NCBI RefSeq assembly: GCF_023094165.1
Contig: NZ_JALMDK010000011.1
Coordinates: 1-64,000 of the forward strand
DNA: 64,000 nt
DNA from: Crossiella sp. S99.2
Lineage (GTDB): Bacteria > Actinomycetota > Actinomycetes > Mycobacteriales > Pseudonocardiaceae
Reading direction: 5' to 3'
A program made the translations under genes and the position numbers. A model generated the notes under the pieces. It searched no databases and had not been told where the DNA came from. It saw only the letters and a list, made by a program, of their open reading frames with translations. Of this stretch, positions 16,840 to 24,807 are shown one piece after another (position 1 is the first letter of the stretch; each line of letters begins with the position of its first letter).

Positions 16840-17745
16840 ATGCCGTCCAGTCCCCGCCGACGACGTCCCCGGCTGACCGCCACCGCCAGCCGCATCCGCC
16901 GCACCCGGGTCCGCCCGCCCGCGCCGGTTCCGGTGGTCCCGCCCAGCTTCTCGCCGAGCGCACCCCCCGTGCTCCCGCCAGGACGACGGCGAGGCTGGGT
17001 GTTGCCGGTGGCGGCGCTGGTGGTCGGGGTGGCCGCGCTGGGATCGCTGTGGTTCACCTCGCGCTCGCTGGCCGCCACCGAGGCGCAGCTCGCGCTGAGC
17101 GCGCGAACCCAGGTGGCGCAACGGTTCACCGAGGCCGTCGGCCAGCTCGGCTCGGACAAGCTGGATGTCCGGCTGGGCGCGATCTACGGCCTGGACGGGC
17201 TGATCCGGGACTCCGCCCAGGACGCGCCGCGCGGGGTTGAGGTGCTGACCGCGTTCGTGCGCACCAGGGCCCCGATCGAGAACTGCGGTGACGGGGCCAC
17301 CGCCCAGGCCCTGCAACGCCCGGCCGAGGACGTGCAGGCCGCGGTCACCGTGATCGGCCGCCGCGGCAGTCCCGCCGGCGATCGGCTCAACCTCACCCGT
17401 GCCTGCCTGGCCGGGGCCGACCTGCACCAGGCCCAGCTGGACCGCGCCGACCTCTCCGGCACCGACCTGAGCCGGGCCAACCTGGCCCGCGCCAAGTTGC
17501 GCTCGGCCGACCTGAGCGACGGTGTGCTGGTGCAGACCGATTTCACCGGCGCCGACCTGCGCCGCGAGGACAGCTCCGGCGCCGCCTGGACCACCCGGCT
17601 GCGCCAGGCCAACCTGACCGGCGCGAACCTCACCTCGGCCGATCTCTCCGGCGCCGACCTCTCGGGCGCCGAGCTGACCTCGGCTCAGCTGACCGGCGCC
17701 AACCTCACCGGCGCCGACCTGCGCGAGGCCACCGGCCTCAGCTGA
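16840..17745 (+). CDS. membrane-anchored pentapeptide-repeat protein
   Basis: 301 residues. A proline/arginine-rich cytoplasmic lead (1-47) precedes one membrane helix (about 50-70, VLPVAALVVGVAALGSLWF). A linker of about 115 residues (QVAQRFTEAVGQLGSDKLDVRLGA) typical of such proteins follows, and then pentapeptide repeats A(D/N)LxxAxL from about 190 to the end (ADLSGTDLSRANLARAKL). Such repeats fold into a right-handed quadrilateral helix used for binding partners. The linker pattern QLGSDKLDVRLGAIYGLDGL is common in actinobacterial homologues of unknown role. The end overlaps the convergent kinase gene by eight bases, and a functional link with that kinase is possible but unproven. Confidence 0.85.
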   Translation: MPSSPRRRRPRLTATASRIRRTRVRPPAPVPVVPPSFSPSAPPVLPPGRRRGWVLPVAALVVGVAALGSLWFTSRSLAATEAQLALSARTQVAQRFTEAVGQLGSDKLDVRLGAIYGLDGLIRDSAQDAPRGVEVLTAFVRTRAPIENCGDGATAQALQRPAEDVQAAVTVIGRRGSPAGDRLNLTRACLAGADLHQAQLDRADLSGTDLSRANLARAKLRSADLSDGVLVQTDFTGADLRREDSSGAAWTTRLRQANLTGANLTSADLSGADLSGAELTSAQLTGANLTGADLREATGLS

Positions 17746-19507
17746 TCCGCGGCAACCGCCCGGCCACCGCTTTGGCCAGCTCGATGAGTGGCTGGCACAG
17801 CGTCTCCCCCGGCTGGGCGTCCCGCAGGTGCAGCCGGACCACCTCCAGCATGGGCCGACCCGCCGAATCGCTCATCGGCCGGTGCGGGATCACGACCTGG
17901 CAGCTCTCCCTGTCGGGGTCCACCACGCCCTCCACGCCCGCGCCGAGGTCGACCCGGCGGCCGCCCTTCTTCTCCGCCAGCGGTGGCCTGCGGTCGAACT
18001 CGACCTTGACCTCGCGCCGGCCGCGCACCCACTCGCAGTCCCAGTCGCCGAAGCCGGGATCGGCCTCGGCCGCGCCGATGAGCGGGGACAGCTCCGCGCG
18101 GGTGACCAGCGTGCAGGCTTCCAGGCGTACCAGGGAGTTCTCCGGGGCTTCGGTGGGACGGCGCTTGACCTGCCCCTGGGTGAGCACCTGGAGCACACCG
18201 GTGGTCAGGGTCTCGGCCATATCGCACAGTGGGGCGGGCCGGTCGCGGAGGTGTTCGGCCCGGATGCGGATGCGGTAGCCGTCCGGCAGGTGCACGGTGC
18301 GTTCACATTCATCGCCCCGTTGCGCGGGACGGTGGATCGGGGCGATCACGGTGGCCGTCGGCGTGGGGGTGTTGGTGCCGGGGAAGCCCTGCAACTGCAC
18401 CTGGACGCTGACCTCGTCGGCCGGATCGTCCGGTTTCATCCGCACCAGCACCCGGCAGCGGTTGAAGTTGCCGTAGTCCTGGTCCAGCACGGCCTGGCCG
18501 AAGCGGCTCAGCGCGCCGACCTCGGTCAGCGCGCACGGGTCGACGGTGCGCGGGTCGCCGAGCAGGCGCAGCCGGTCCTCGGGTAGCGAGTCGGCCCACG
18601 GCCAGAACACCGCCGCGGCGGCCGCCACCGCCAGCACGGCGCCCAGCGCGGTGTAGACCGGCCAGCGGCGGCGCGGTGGGGGCGGCGGGACGCGCAGGGT
18701 CAGCTTGGCCCCGCTGGCCACCTCGGCGAGCATGGCCTGCGCGTCCTCGGCACTGGGCCGACGCCGGGGATCCTTGTGCAGCAACGCATCCAGCACCTTG
18801 CCGAGCGGCCCGCCCTGGCGGTGCGGTTCTCGCTGGCCGGCGCCGGCGCGGGCGAGCATGCTCTGCGGCGGCGCGTCCAGCCTGCCCCACGGCGACCGGC
18901 CCTCCACCGCCGCGAACACGGTGGCGCCCAGCGCGAAGACGTCGGCGGCGCTGGTCCCGACCTCGCGGTTGGCGACCTCGGGGGCGACGTAGGCGGGGGT
19001 GCAGTCCAGGACGCCCCCGCTGACGTCGGTCTCCTCGGCCCAGCGGGCGATGCCCAGATCGGTCAGCTTGGCCTGCCCGGTCGCGGTGACCAGGACGTTG
19101 GCCGGTTTGACGTCCAGGTGCACGATCCCGGCCCGGTGGATGGCCACCAGCGCGGCGGCCACCTGCTCGCCGATCCGGGCCGCGCGCTCCGGGAAGAGCG
19201 TGCCGTCCTGCTCGACGACCTTGGCCAGATCGCGGGATTCCAGGTACTCGCTGACCACCCAATGGTCCGCGCCCGCGGTGAACGAGGTGAGCACCATGAT
19301 CACGTTCGGGTGGGTGAGCGCGGCGCCCTGGACCGCTTCCCTGCGGGTCTGCCGCTGCCCCTGCTCCCGGTCGGCCGCGCTGGAGCGCTTCATGGCCACC
19401 ACGCGGTTCAGCTCGACATCGCGGGCCCGCCAGACCTCGCCCTGGCCGCCACTGCCCAATTTCGCCAGTAGCTGGTAACGGCCCGCGATCAGCTCGTCAC
19501 TCCCCAT
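17738..19507 (-). CDS. transmembrane Ser/Thr protein kinase (PknB type)
   Basis: 589 residues. The kinase domain covers about 8-270: glycine loop LGSGGQGEV, ATP lysine K40 in VAMKRS, catalytic HLDVKPAN at 130-137, metal motif DLG at 150-152, and APE within YVAPEVAN. The catalytic loop reads His-Leu-Asp instead of His-Arg-Asp, making it a non-RD kinase. A membrane helix lies near 287-306. The outer part of about 280 residues has no PASTA repeats; it contains several Cys residues and pairs of similar segments around DPCALTEVGALSRFG and EACTLVTRAELSPLIG, each resembling a DUF3558-like sensor. ATG at 19507. Ligand unknown. Confidence 0.9.
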   Translation of the reverse strand: MGSDELIAGRYQLLAKLGSGGQGEVWRARDVELNRVVAMKRSSAADREQGQRQTRREAVQGAALTHPNVIMVLTSFTAGADHWVVSEYLESRDLAKVVEQDGTLFPERAARIGEQVAAALVAIHRAGIVHLDVKPANVLVTATGQAKLTDLGIARWAEETDVSGGVLDCTPAYVAPEVANREVGTSAADVFALGATVFAAVEGRSPWGRLDAPPQSMLARAGAGQREPHRQGGPLGKVLDALLHKDPRRRPSAEDAQAMLAEVASGAKLTLRVPPPPPRRRWPVYTALGAVLAVAAAAAVFWPWADSLPEDRLRLLGDPRTVDPCALTEVGALSRFGQAVLDQDYGNFNRCRVLVRMKPDDPADEVSVQVQLQGFPGTNTPTPTATVIAPIHRPAQRGDECERTVHLPDGYRIRIRAEHLRDRPAPLCDMAETLTTGVLQVLTQGQVKRRPTEAPENSLVRLEACTLVTRAELSPLIGAAEADPGFGDWDCEWVRGRREVKVEFDRRPPLAEKKGGRRVDLGAGVEGVVDPDRESCQVVIPHRPMSDSAGRPMLEVVRLHLRDAQPGETLCQPLIELAKAVAGRLPRIS

Positions 19508-19535
19508 GTGAGCGGAGTGTAGGCACAGCGCTTAC

Positions 19536-19985
19536 CTAGACAGCTGGTGGCCGGTCCTCGTACGGCGTGGAGAGCACCACCGTGGTCCGGGTGGAGACGT
19601 TGGCGACCTCGCGGATCCGCCGCAGCAGATCCTCCAGGGCCGTCGCCTTGGCCACCCGGACCAGCAGGATGTAGGACTCGTCGCCGGCGACCGAGTAGCA
19701 GGACTGCACCTCGGGCAGGGCGGCGAGCCGTTGCGGGTAGTCATCCGGAGCCGACGGGTCGATCGGGGTGAGCGAGATGAACGCGGTCAGCGGCAGCCCG
19801 ACCTGTTCGTGGTCGAGCCTTGCCGAGTAACCGCGGAGCACCCCGCGTTGCTCCAGCCTGCGCACCCGTTGGTGCACGGCCGAGACGCTCAGCCCCACCT
19901 TCTCCGCGAGATCGGTGAAACTGCAGCGGCCGTCCTCGGACAGCACCCGCAGGATCGCGCGGTCGATCGGCTCAAGATTCGTCAC
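19536..19985 (-). CDS. Lrp/AsnC-family transcriptional regulator
   Basis: 149 residues. The N-terminal HTH (LEPIDRAILRVLSEDGRCSFTDLAEKVGLSVSAVHQRVRRLE) is followed by the RAM ligand-binding domain (about 70-145) with the GDESYILLVRV strand. The GTG start at 19985 overlaps the TGA of the upstream M24 peptidase gene (GTGA), so translation is coupled. Regulators of this type respond to amino acids, which fits coupling to a prolyl peptidase. Operator not identified. Confidence 0.88.
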   Translation of the reverse strand: MTNLEPIDRAILRVLSEDGRCSFTDLAEKVGLSVSAVHQRVRRLEQRGVLRGYSARLDHEQVGLPLTAFISLTPIDPSAPDDYPQRLAALPEVQSCYSVAGDESYILLVRVAKATALEDLLRRIREVANVSTRTTVVLSTPYEDRPPAV

Positions 19986-21133
19986 GCGGGTAGTGATACC
20001 AGGTCGTGGGGCTGGTTGTTCAGTCGCTCGACACCGGTTTCCGTAACGACCACGATGTCCTCGATCCGCGCGCCCCACCGGCCCGGCAGGTACACCCCCG
20101 GTTCGACGCTGAAGGCCATGCCCGGCTCCAGCACCAGGTCGTTGCCCGCGACGATGTAGGGCTCCTCGTGCACTTCCAGGCCGATGCCGTGGCCGGTGCG
20201 GTGCACGAAGTACTCGGCGAGCCCGGCCTGCTCCAGCACCTGGCGGCCGGCGGCGTCCACCGATTCCGCGGTGACGCCGGGGCGAACGGCCTGCACGGAG
20301 GCTTCCTGGGCGGCGAGCAGGGCGGCGTAGCCGGTGGCCACGTCGGCGTGTGCGGGCGTGCCCAGCACGTAGGTGCGGGTGCAGTCGGAGTTGTAGCCCT
20401 CGGCGACCGGGCCGCCGATGTCGACCACCACCACATCCCCGGCCTGGATGACCCGCTCGGACAGCGAGTGGTGCGGGCTGGCGCCGTTGGGGCCGGAGCC
20501 GACGATGACGAACTCGGCGCGGGTGTGGCCCTCGGCCTCGATCGCGGCCGCGATGTCCGCGCCCACCTCGGCCTCGGTGCGCCCGACCTGGAGCCATTCG
20601 GCCATCCGCGCGTGCACCCGGTCGATGGCCGCGCCCGCCTTGCGCAGTCCGGCGATCTCACTGGCGTCCTTGCGCATCCGCAGTTCGCGCAGCACCGGTC
20701 CGGCCAGGACCTGTTCGGCGCCGGGCAGCGCGGCCCGCAGCGGCAGCACGTGCCGGGCGGTCATCGCGTCGGCCACCGCGACCCGCTTCGGCGCGTGGCC
20801 GGTGCACTGGAGCAGGTCGGCGACCAGGCGGTACGGGTCCTCGCCGTCGACCCAGGTGAGAAGTTCCACGCCCAGCTGGGCCAGCGGCAGCGCGTCGTAG
20901 CCGGGGGCTTCCAGCTTGGGCAGCACCAGCGCGGGCGGCGCGCCGTCCTCGGCGGGCAGCACCAGGCAGGTGAGCCGTTCGAAGGAATCCCCGCCCGCGC
21001 CGAGCAGGTAACACAGGTCCGAGCCCCCAGCGACGAGCAGCGCGTCCACCCCGGCGGCGGTCGCGGCGGTCGCCGCCCGGGCCAGCCTGCTGGTGTGCGC
21101 CTGCACGTCCACTTCTCCGGTCGTCGTCGACAT
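19982..21133 (-). CDS. M24-family Xaa-Pro aminopeptidase/dipeptidase
   Basis: 383 residues in the cytoplasmic pita-bread fold. An N-terminal creatinase-like domain (1-145) precedes the catalytic domain. The five metal ligands are visible: D in VVVDIGG, D in YNSDCTRTY, H in GHGIGLEVHEEP, E in GMAFSVEPG and E in ARIEDIVVV. Such enzymes release the N-terminal residue before proline or split X-Pro dipeptides. ATG at 21133. It lies five bases after the MFS gene's stop and overlaps the Lrp regulator gene by four bases, so all three could be on one transcript starting at the ArsR promoter. Confidence 0.9.
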   Translation of the reverse strand: MSTTTGEVDVQAHTSRLARAATAATAAGVDALLVAGGSDLCYLLGAGGDSFERLTCLVLPAEDGAPPALVLPKLEAPGYDALPLAQLGVELLTWVDGEDPYRLVADLLQCTGHAPKRVAVADAMTARHVLPLRAALPGAEQVLAGPVLRELRMRKDASEIAGLRKAGAAIDRVHARMAEWLQVGRTEAEVGADIAAAIEAEGHTRAEFVIVGSGPNGASPHHSLSERVIQAGDVVVVDIGGPVAEGYNSDCTRTYVLGTPAHADVATGYAALLAAQEASVQAVRPGVTAESVDAAGRQVLEQAGLAEYFVHRTGHGIGLEVHEEPYIVAGNDLVLEPGMAFSVEPGVYLPGRWGARIEDIVVVTETGVERLNNQPHDLVSLPA

Positions 21134-21138
21134 AGCCG

Positions 21139-22380
21139 CTACTTTATGCGGTCCATCTGCCGCCACACCCGAAATACCAGCGGGCACAGCGTGGCCGCCA
21201 GGTAGAGCCCGCCTGCCAGCCACATGGTGGTGGTCAGCCCGAGGCCATCCACGGACAGTCCGGCGAGCACGGTGCCCACCGGCATGCCGGCCGCGCAGCC
21301 CGCCGCGGTCACACCGAAGACGACCGGCCGCTGTTCCTCGGGGATGCGCTCGTACTCGACCACGGACAGGATCGGGTTGATCGCCCCGCACAGCAGGCCG
21401 ATCAGCGCCATGCCCGCGACCAGCGCGAACAGCCCCGGTTCGGCCAGCAGCAGGAGTTGTTTGGGCGCGCCGACTGCCAGGAAGGCCACGGTGTAGACCG
21501 GCCAGCGCGGCAGCCGCGGCCCGAGCCAGCCGTAGAGCAGGGTGCCCAGCAGCGCGGCCCCGCCGAACACGCCGGTGATCACGCCGAGCGCGACGCTGCT
21601 GCCCAGCACGTCCTTGGCGTAGCGGGGTAACAGCACCGAGAGGACGGCGGCGTCCATCATGTTGGTGGCCATCAGCATCAGCGTGATCGCGCCGATCAGC
21701 CGGTCCCGGCGCAGGTAGCCGATGCCGGCCCGCAGATCGGCCAGGTAGGCCCGCGCGCCGCGGGCAGGCTGGGTGTCGCCGGTGCGGTCGCCGGGCAGGA
21801 ACAGGCCGATCAGCAGCGCGGAGACGGCGAAGGTGGCCGCGTCCACGAAGAGCACCTCGGCCGCGCCGGTGACCGCGATCAGCACCCCGGCCAGCAGTGG
21901 CCCGACCATCTTGGCCGCCCGGGAGGCCCCGTCGGCGGCGCTGGCCGCGCGTTCCAGTGGGGTGCCGCCGAGTGCGGCGAGGTTGGGCACTGCCGAGGCG
22001 CGGGCGGTCTCCCCCGGCGCGCGGCTGAGTCCGAGCACCGCGACCAGCAGCACCAGCTGCCACAGCGCCAGTCCGACGGTGAGGTGCAGCACCGGGATGG
22101 CCAGCACGGAGAGGGCGGCGAGCAGGTCGGAGAGCACGCTGGCCCCGCGCACGCCGAAGCGGGCCACCATCGGACCGCCGAGTGCTGAGGAGGCCACCAC
22201 CGCGATCAGTTCGACCGCGGCGACCAGGCCGGTCTGCGCCGAGCTGCCGGTGGTCTCCAGCACGAACCAGGGGATGGCCAGGAAGGTCATCATGGTGCCG
22301 CACACCGAGATCCCGTTGGCCGCGAACAACGCGGCGAGGGGCAGGCGGCGGCGTACGGGTGTCAGTTCCTGGACGCTCAT
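21139..22380 (-). CDS. MFS-type efflux transporter
   Basis: 413 residues with about 12 membrane helices. The signature GMPVGTVLAGLSVDGLG and the internal motif SRAPGETARASAVPNLAAL match the MFS_3/enterobactin-exporter-like branch. The ATG at 22380 overlaps the stop of the upstream ArsR gene (ATGA), so the pair is translationally coupled; this is the usual layout of a drug-responsive regulator with its pump. Substrate unknown. Confidence 0.88.
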   Translation of the reverse strand: MSVQELTPVRRRLPLAALFAANGISVCGTMMTFLAIPWFVLETTGSSAQTGLVAAVELIAVVASSALGGPMVARFGVRGASVLSDLLAALSVLAIPVLHLTVGLALWQLVLLVAVLGLSRAPGETARASAVPNLAALGGTPLERAASAADGASRAAKMVGPLLAGVLIAVTGAAEVLFVDAATFAVSALLIGLFLPGDRTGDTQPARGARAYLADLRAGIGYLRRDRLIGAITLMLMATNMMDAAVLSVLLPRYAKDVLGSSVALGVITGVFGGAALLGTLLYGWLGPRLPRWPVYTVAFLAVGAPKQLLLLAEPGLFALVAGMALIGLLCGAINPILSVVEYERIPEEQRPVVFGVTAAGCAAGMPVGTVLAGLSVDGLGLTTTMWLAGGLYLAATLCPLVFRVWRQMDRIK

Positions 22381-22973
22381 GTCTTCTCCCCCTTGGCTTC
22401 CCGGCCTTTGCGCGGGAAGGACTGCCACTGGGTGACCACGGAGGTGTCGCCCGCGCGGCGCGGTCGCTCGTAGCGGTCCAGGACCTGTTCCAGCTCGCCG
22501 TTGAGCGCGGTGAGTTCGTCGGCGGTCAGCCACAGCAGCCGGTCGGACATGCCGGCCGCGTCGATCCACTCCCGCGGCCAGCCCGCGGCGCCGGTCACGA
22601 ACTCGGTGGCCTTGCGGTGGTAGATGTCGACGATCTCCTGCAGGAAGGCGCCCATCGCGCCGCGGTGGGCCGGGTCGCTGAGGAAGTCGCCGAACTCGAA
22701 GTCGGTGTACTGGTGCCGGGCCCGCCACCAGCGGTCCCGCTTGTTGCCGCGGTCCGGGTCCTCCTCGATGAAGCCGTACTCGGCGAGCTGGCGCAGGTGC
22801 CAGCTGGTGGTGCCGGAACTCTCGCCGAGCCGTCCGGCCAGGCCGGAGGCGGTGGCCGGGCCGTCGGCGCGCAGCAGGCCCAGGATCTCCAGGCGCAGCG
22901 GGTGCGCCAGGCCGCGCAGGGTGCGCGCGTTCAGCTCGATGGCCCGTTCCTGGGGGCGTTCGTCCTCGCTCAC
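22377..22973 (-). CDS. ArsR-type winged-helix transcriptional regulator
   Basis: 198 residues from the GTG at 22973. An in-frame TTG at 22988 overlaps the operator and is less likely. The winged helix at about 15-85 reads LRGLAHPLRLEILGLL, then SGLAGRLGESSGTTSWHLRQLAEYGFIEE, the ArsR/HTH_20 pattern. The remaining 110 residues (Trp-rich, RDRWWRARHQY) form a helical effector part typical of this HTH_20 group and lack metal-binding Cys residues. It precedes an MFS pump with a four-base overlap. A 38-base palindrome overlaps its promoter, so autoregulation is likely. Confidence 0.86.
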   Translation of the reverse strand: MSEDERPQERAIELNARTLRGLAHPLRLEILGLLRADGPATASGLAGRLGESSGTTSWHLRQLAEYGFIEEDPDRGNKRDRWWRARHQYTDFEFGDFLSDPAHRGAMGAFLQEIVDIYHRKATEFVTGAAGWPREWIDAAGMSDRLLWLTADELTALNGELEQVLDRYERPRRAGDTSVVTQWQSFPRKGREAKGEKT

Positions 22974-22986
22974 CCGCCGACCGTAC

Positions 22987-23024
22987 AATCGCCAAGGATC
23001 CTTTGCAAAGGGTTCTTGGCGATT
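22987..23024. promoter_or_regulatory. 38-bp operator-like palindrome upstream of the ArsR/MFS unit
   Basis: Outer arms AATCGCCAAG (22987-22996) and CTTGGCGATT (23015-23024) match perfectly, and the centre is a second perfect palindrome, CCTTTGCAAAGG (23000-23011). It lies 14 bases before the ArsR start and 32 before the exonuclease start at 23056. Nested symmetry suggests two dimers can bind side by side and control both directions. Confidence 0.7.
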
Positions 23025-23055
23025 TCTGTCGGTGGGTCGTGGCAGGCTGTGCGGG

Positions 23056-24003
23056 GTGAACGCTCCCCTCGTGCTGATCGACGCGGCCAGCCTGTGGTTC
23101 CGGGCCTTCTACGCCGTGCCGGAGTCGATGACCGCCCCCGACGGCACCCCGGTCAACGCCGTGCGCGGCTTCACCGACATGGTCGCCCGGCTGATCGGCG
23201 ACCGTCGGCCCGGCCGGCTGGTGGCCTGCCTGGACGCGGACTGGCGGCCGGCCTTCCGGGTCGAGGCGCTGCCCTCCTACAAGGCGCACCGGGTCGCCGA
23301 AGGTTCCGACGGCAGCGAAGAAGAAGTGCCGGACACGCTGTCCCCGCAGGTCCCGGTGATCCTGGACGTGCTGGACGCGGCGGGCATCGCCACCGCGGAG
23401 GCCGACGGTTACGAGGCCGACGACGTGATCGGCGCGCTGGCCTTCGCCGAGTCCAAGGACCCGGTCGAGGTGGTCACCGGCGACCGCGACCTGTTCCAGC
23501 TGGTGCGCGACGAGCCGGTGCCGGTGCGGGTGGTCTACGTGGGCAAGGGCATCGCCAAGGCGGAGACCTTCGGCCCCCTGGAACTGGCCGCCAAGTACGC
23601 GCTGCCGGAGAAAGAAGCGGGCGCGGCCTACGCGGCCATGGCGGTGCTGCGCGGCGACCCCAGCGACGGCCTGCCCGGCGTGGCGGGCATCGGCGAGAAG
23701 ACCGCGGCCAAGCTGATCACCCAGTTCGGTTCCCTGGACGCGCTGATCGCGGCGGTGGGCGACCCGATGGACCGGGTGCTGACCGCCCGCGCCCGCACCA
23801 GCCTGACCGCCGCCGCGGACTATCTGGCGGTGGCGCCCAAGGTGGTCAACGTGGCGGTGGACGCCCCGGTCCGGATGTACCGCGAGGACGCCCTGCCCGC
23901 CACCCCCGCCGACCCGGCCCGCTTCGCCGCGCTGGGCCGCCGCTGGGGCATCGACCGCTCCCTGGACCGCCTGCTCAAGGCCCTCAAGGCCAACGCCGCC
24001 TGA
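23056..24003 (+). CDS. 5'-3' exonuclease (flap endonuclease-like, PolI N-terminal domain family)
   Basis: 315 residues equivalent to the stand-alone 5'-nuclease domain of DNA polymerase I. Acidic metal ligands are present: LIDAASL near the N-terminus, CLDADWRPAFR, YEADDVIG, TGDRDLFQLV, and the helix-hairpin-helix GLPGVAGIGEKTAAKL. It should remove RNA primers or DNA flaps. GTG at 23056. It is divergent from the ArsR/MFS pair with the large palindrome in the 5' region, so repressor binding there could also affect it. An 8-bp stem hairpin follows the stop. Confidence 0.9.
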   Translation: MNAPLVLIDAASLWFRAFYAVPESMTAPDGTPVNAVRGFTDMVARLIGDRRPGRLVACLDADWRPAFRVEALPSYKAHRVAEGSDGSEEEVPDTLSPQVPVILDVLDAAGIATAEADGYEADDVIGALAFAESKDPVEVVTGDRDLFQLVRDEPVPVRVVYVGKGIAKAETFGPLELAAKYALPEKEAGAAYAAMAVLRGDPSDGLPGVAGIGEKTAAKLITQFGSLDALIAAVGDPMDRVLTARARTSLTAAADYLAVAPKVVNVAVDAPVRMYREDALPATPADPARFAALGRRWGIDRSLDRLLKALKANAA

Positions 24004-24010
24004 CCCGGTG

Positions 24011-24034
24011 CCCGCTCGGCCTCACCCGAGCGGG
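24011..24034. terminator. hairpin between convergent genes
   Basis: CCCGCTCG (24011-24018) pairs with CGAGCGGG (24027-24034) across an eight-base loop. It sits at the meeting point of the exonuclease gene (stop at 24003) and the convergent hypothetical gene (stop at 24022), partly inside the latter. Probable shared terminator. Confidence 0.5.
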
Positions 24035-24684
24035 TAACCCAGGGCGGCCACCTCCTCCCGCACCCGCGTCCAGTCCGCCTCGGGCGCCAGCCGCCGGGTC
24101 AGCGCCTCGGTGACCGGCGCGCCCAGCCACACCTCGCGCACCGCGCGGTAGTCCAGTTTCCGCTGGTAGTAGTCCTGCGCGAACTCGTGGTACCCATTGG
24201 GCCCGTCAGTCGCGACAACCTGGAACAACCAGCGCGCCCCGTCCGGATCGTCCCCCGCCGGGAACACCAGCTCTCCGGTCTGCCAGCGGGTCCCGTTCCA
24301 CCGCCGCCACACGACGACGGTCGCGGCCAGCACATCGTCCACACTGAACGCCGGCTCCTCGACCAGGTCGTGGAAGTCGGTGGGCAGATCGTCGACCAGG
24401 CCCGGCCAGAGTTCGCCGTCGTCGTTGAGGCACGGACTCATCGCGGACTCGTGGTCGAACCCCCGGATGAACACCCCGGCTTCCTGGAACACGATCGAGT
24501 ACTCATCGCCGGAACCGTTGGCCATCCAGGCGAGTTCCCGTTCCGGGGTCCAGGCGGGGTCGTAGCCGAAGTAGCGGGTGGCGGACTCGTCGTTGAGCAC
24601 GATCTCCAGGGCGGCCAGGGCCCGGCACCGGGCCCGCAGCACCTCGATGTCGGGCAACTCCCGCACAAGATCCAGAGCAGTCAC
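24022..24684 (-). CDS. hypothetical protein
   Basis: 220 residues, soluble and acidic, not assignable with confidence. It opens with LRARCRALAALEIVLNDESATRYFGYDPAW and continues SGDEYSIVFQEAGVFIRGFDHES, a pattern I associate with an uncharacterised actinobacterial family in which the FDHES segment is constant. A late Tyr-rich stretch (YHEFAQDYYQRKLDYRAV) follows. Start is the GTG at 24684, since reading further upstream enters the repeat. Repeat copy B lies about 50 bases ahead of it. Confidence 0.65.
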   Translation of the reverse strand: MTALDLVRELPDIEVLRARCRALAALEIVLNDESATRYFGYDPAWTPERELAWMANGSGDEYSIVFQEAGVFIRGFDHESAMSPCLNDDGELWPGLVDDLPTDFHDLVEEPAFSVDDVLAATVVVWRRWNGTRWQTGELVFPAGDDPDGARWLFQVVATDGPNGYHEFAQDYYQRKLDYRAVREVWLGAPVTEALTRRLAPEADWTRVREEVAALGYPLG

Positions 24685-24735
24685 GGGTCCATGAGAGCAC
24701 GCGCCCCCGACATCTCGACGGCCACCACGATCTCG

Positions 24736-24807
24736 CCCGTACGACTTGGCCCAACTCGCACGCCCACTTGTGCCAACCCGGCGTACCAGTTGGGCCAACT
24801 CGCCGCC
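24736..24807. repeat. intergenic 22-bp periodic palindrome repeat, copy B
   Basis: Three nine-base palindromes TTGGCCCAA (24746), TTGTGCCAA (24768) and TTGGGCCAA (24790) begin exactly 22 bases apart. GTAC occurs at 24739 and 24783, and the run ends CAACTCGCCGCC, which copy C repeats exactly. It lies between two minus-strand hypothetical genes. Confidence 0.8.

Noticed and set aside
22974..22988. TTG at 22988 as the ArsR start
   Set aside because: It overlaps the outer arm of the operator palindrome and adds five residues without family similarity; GTG at 22973 is preferred.
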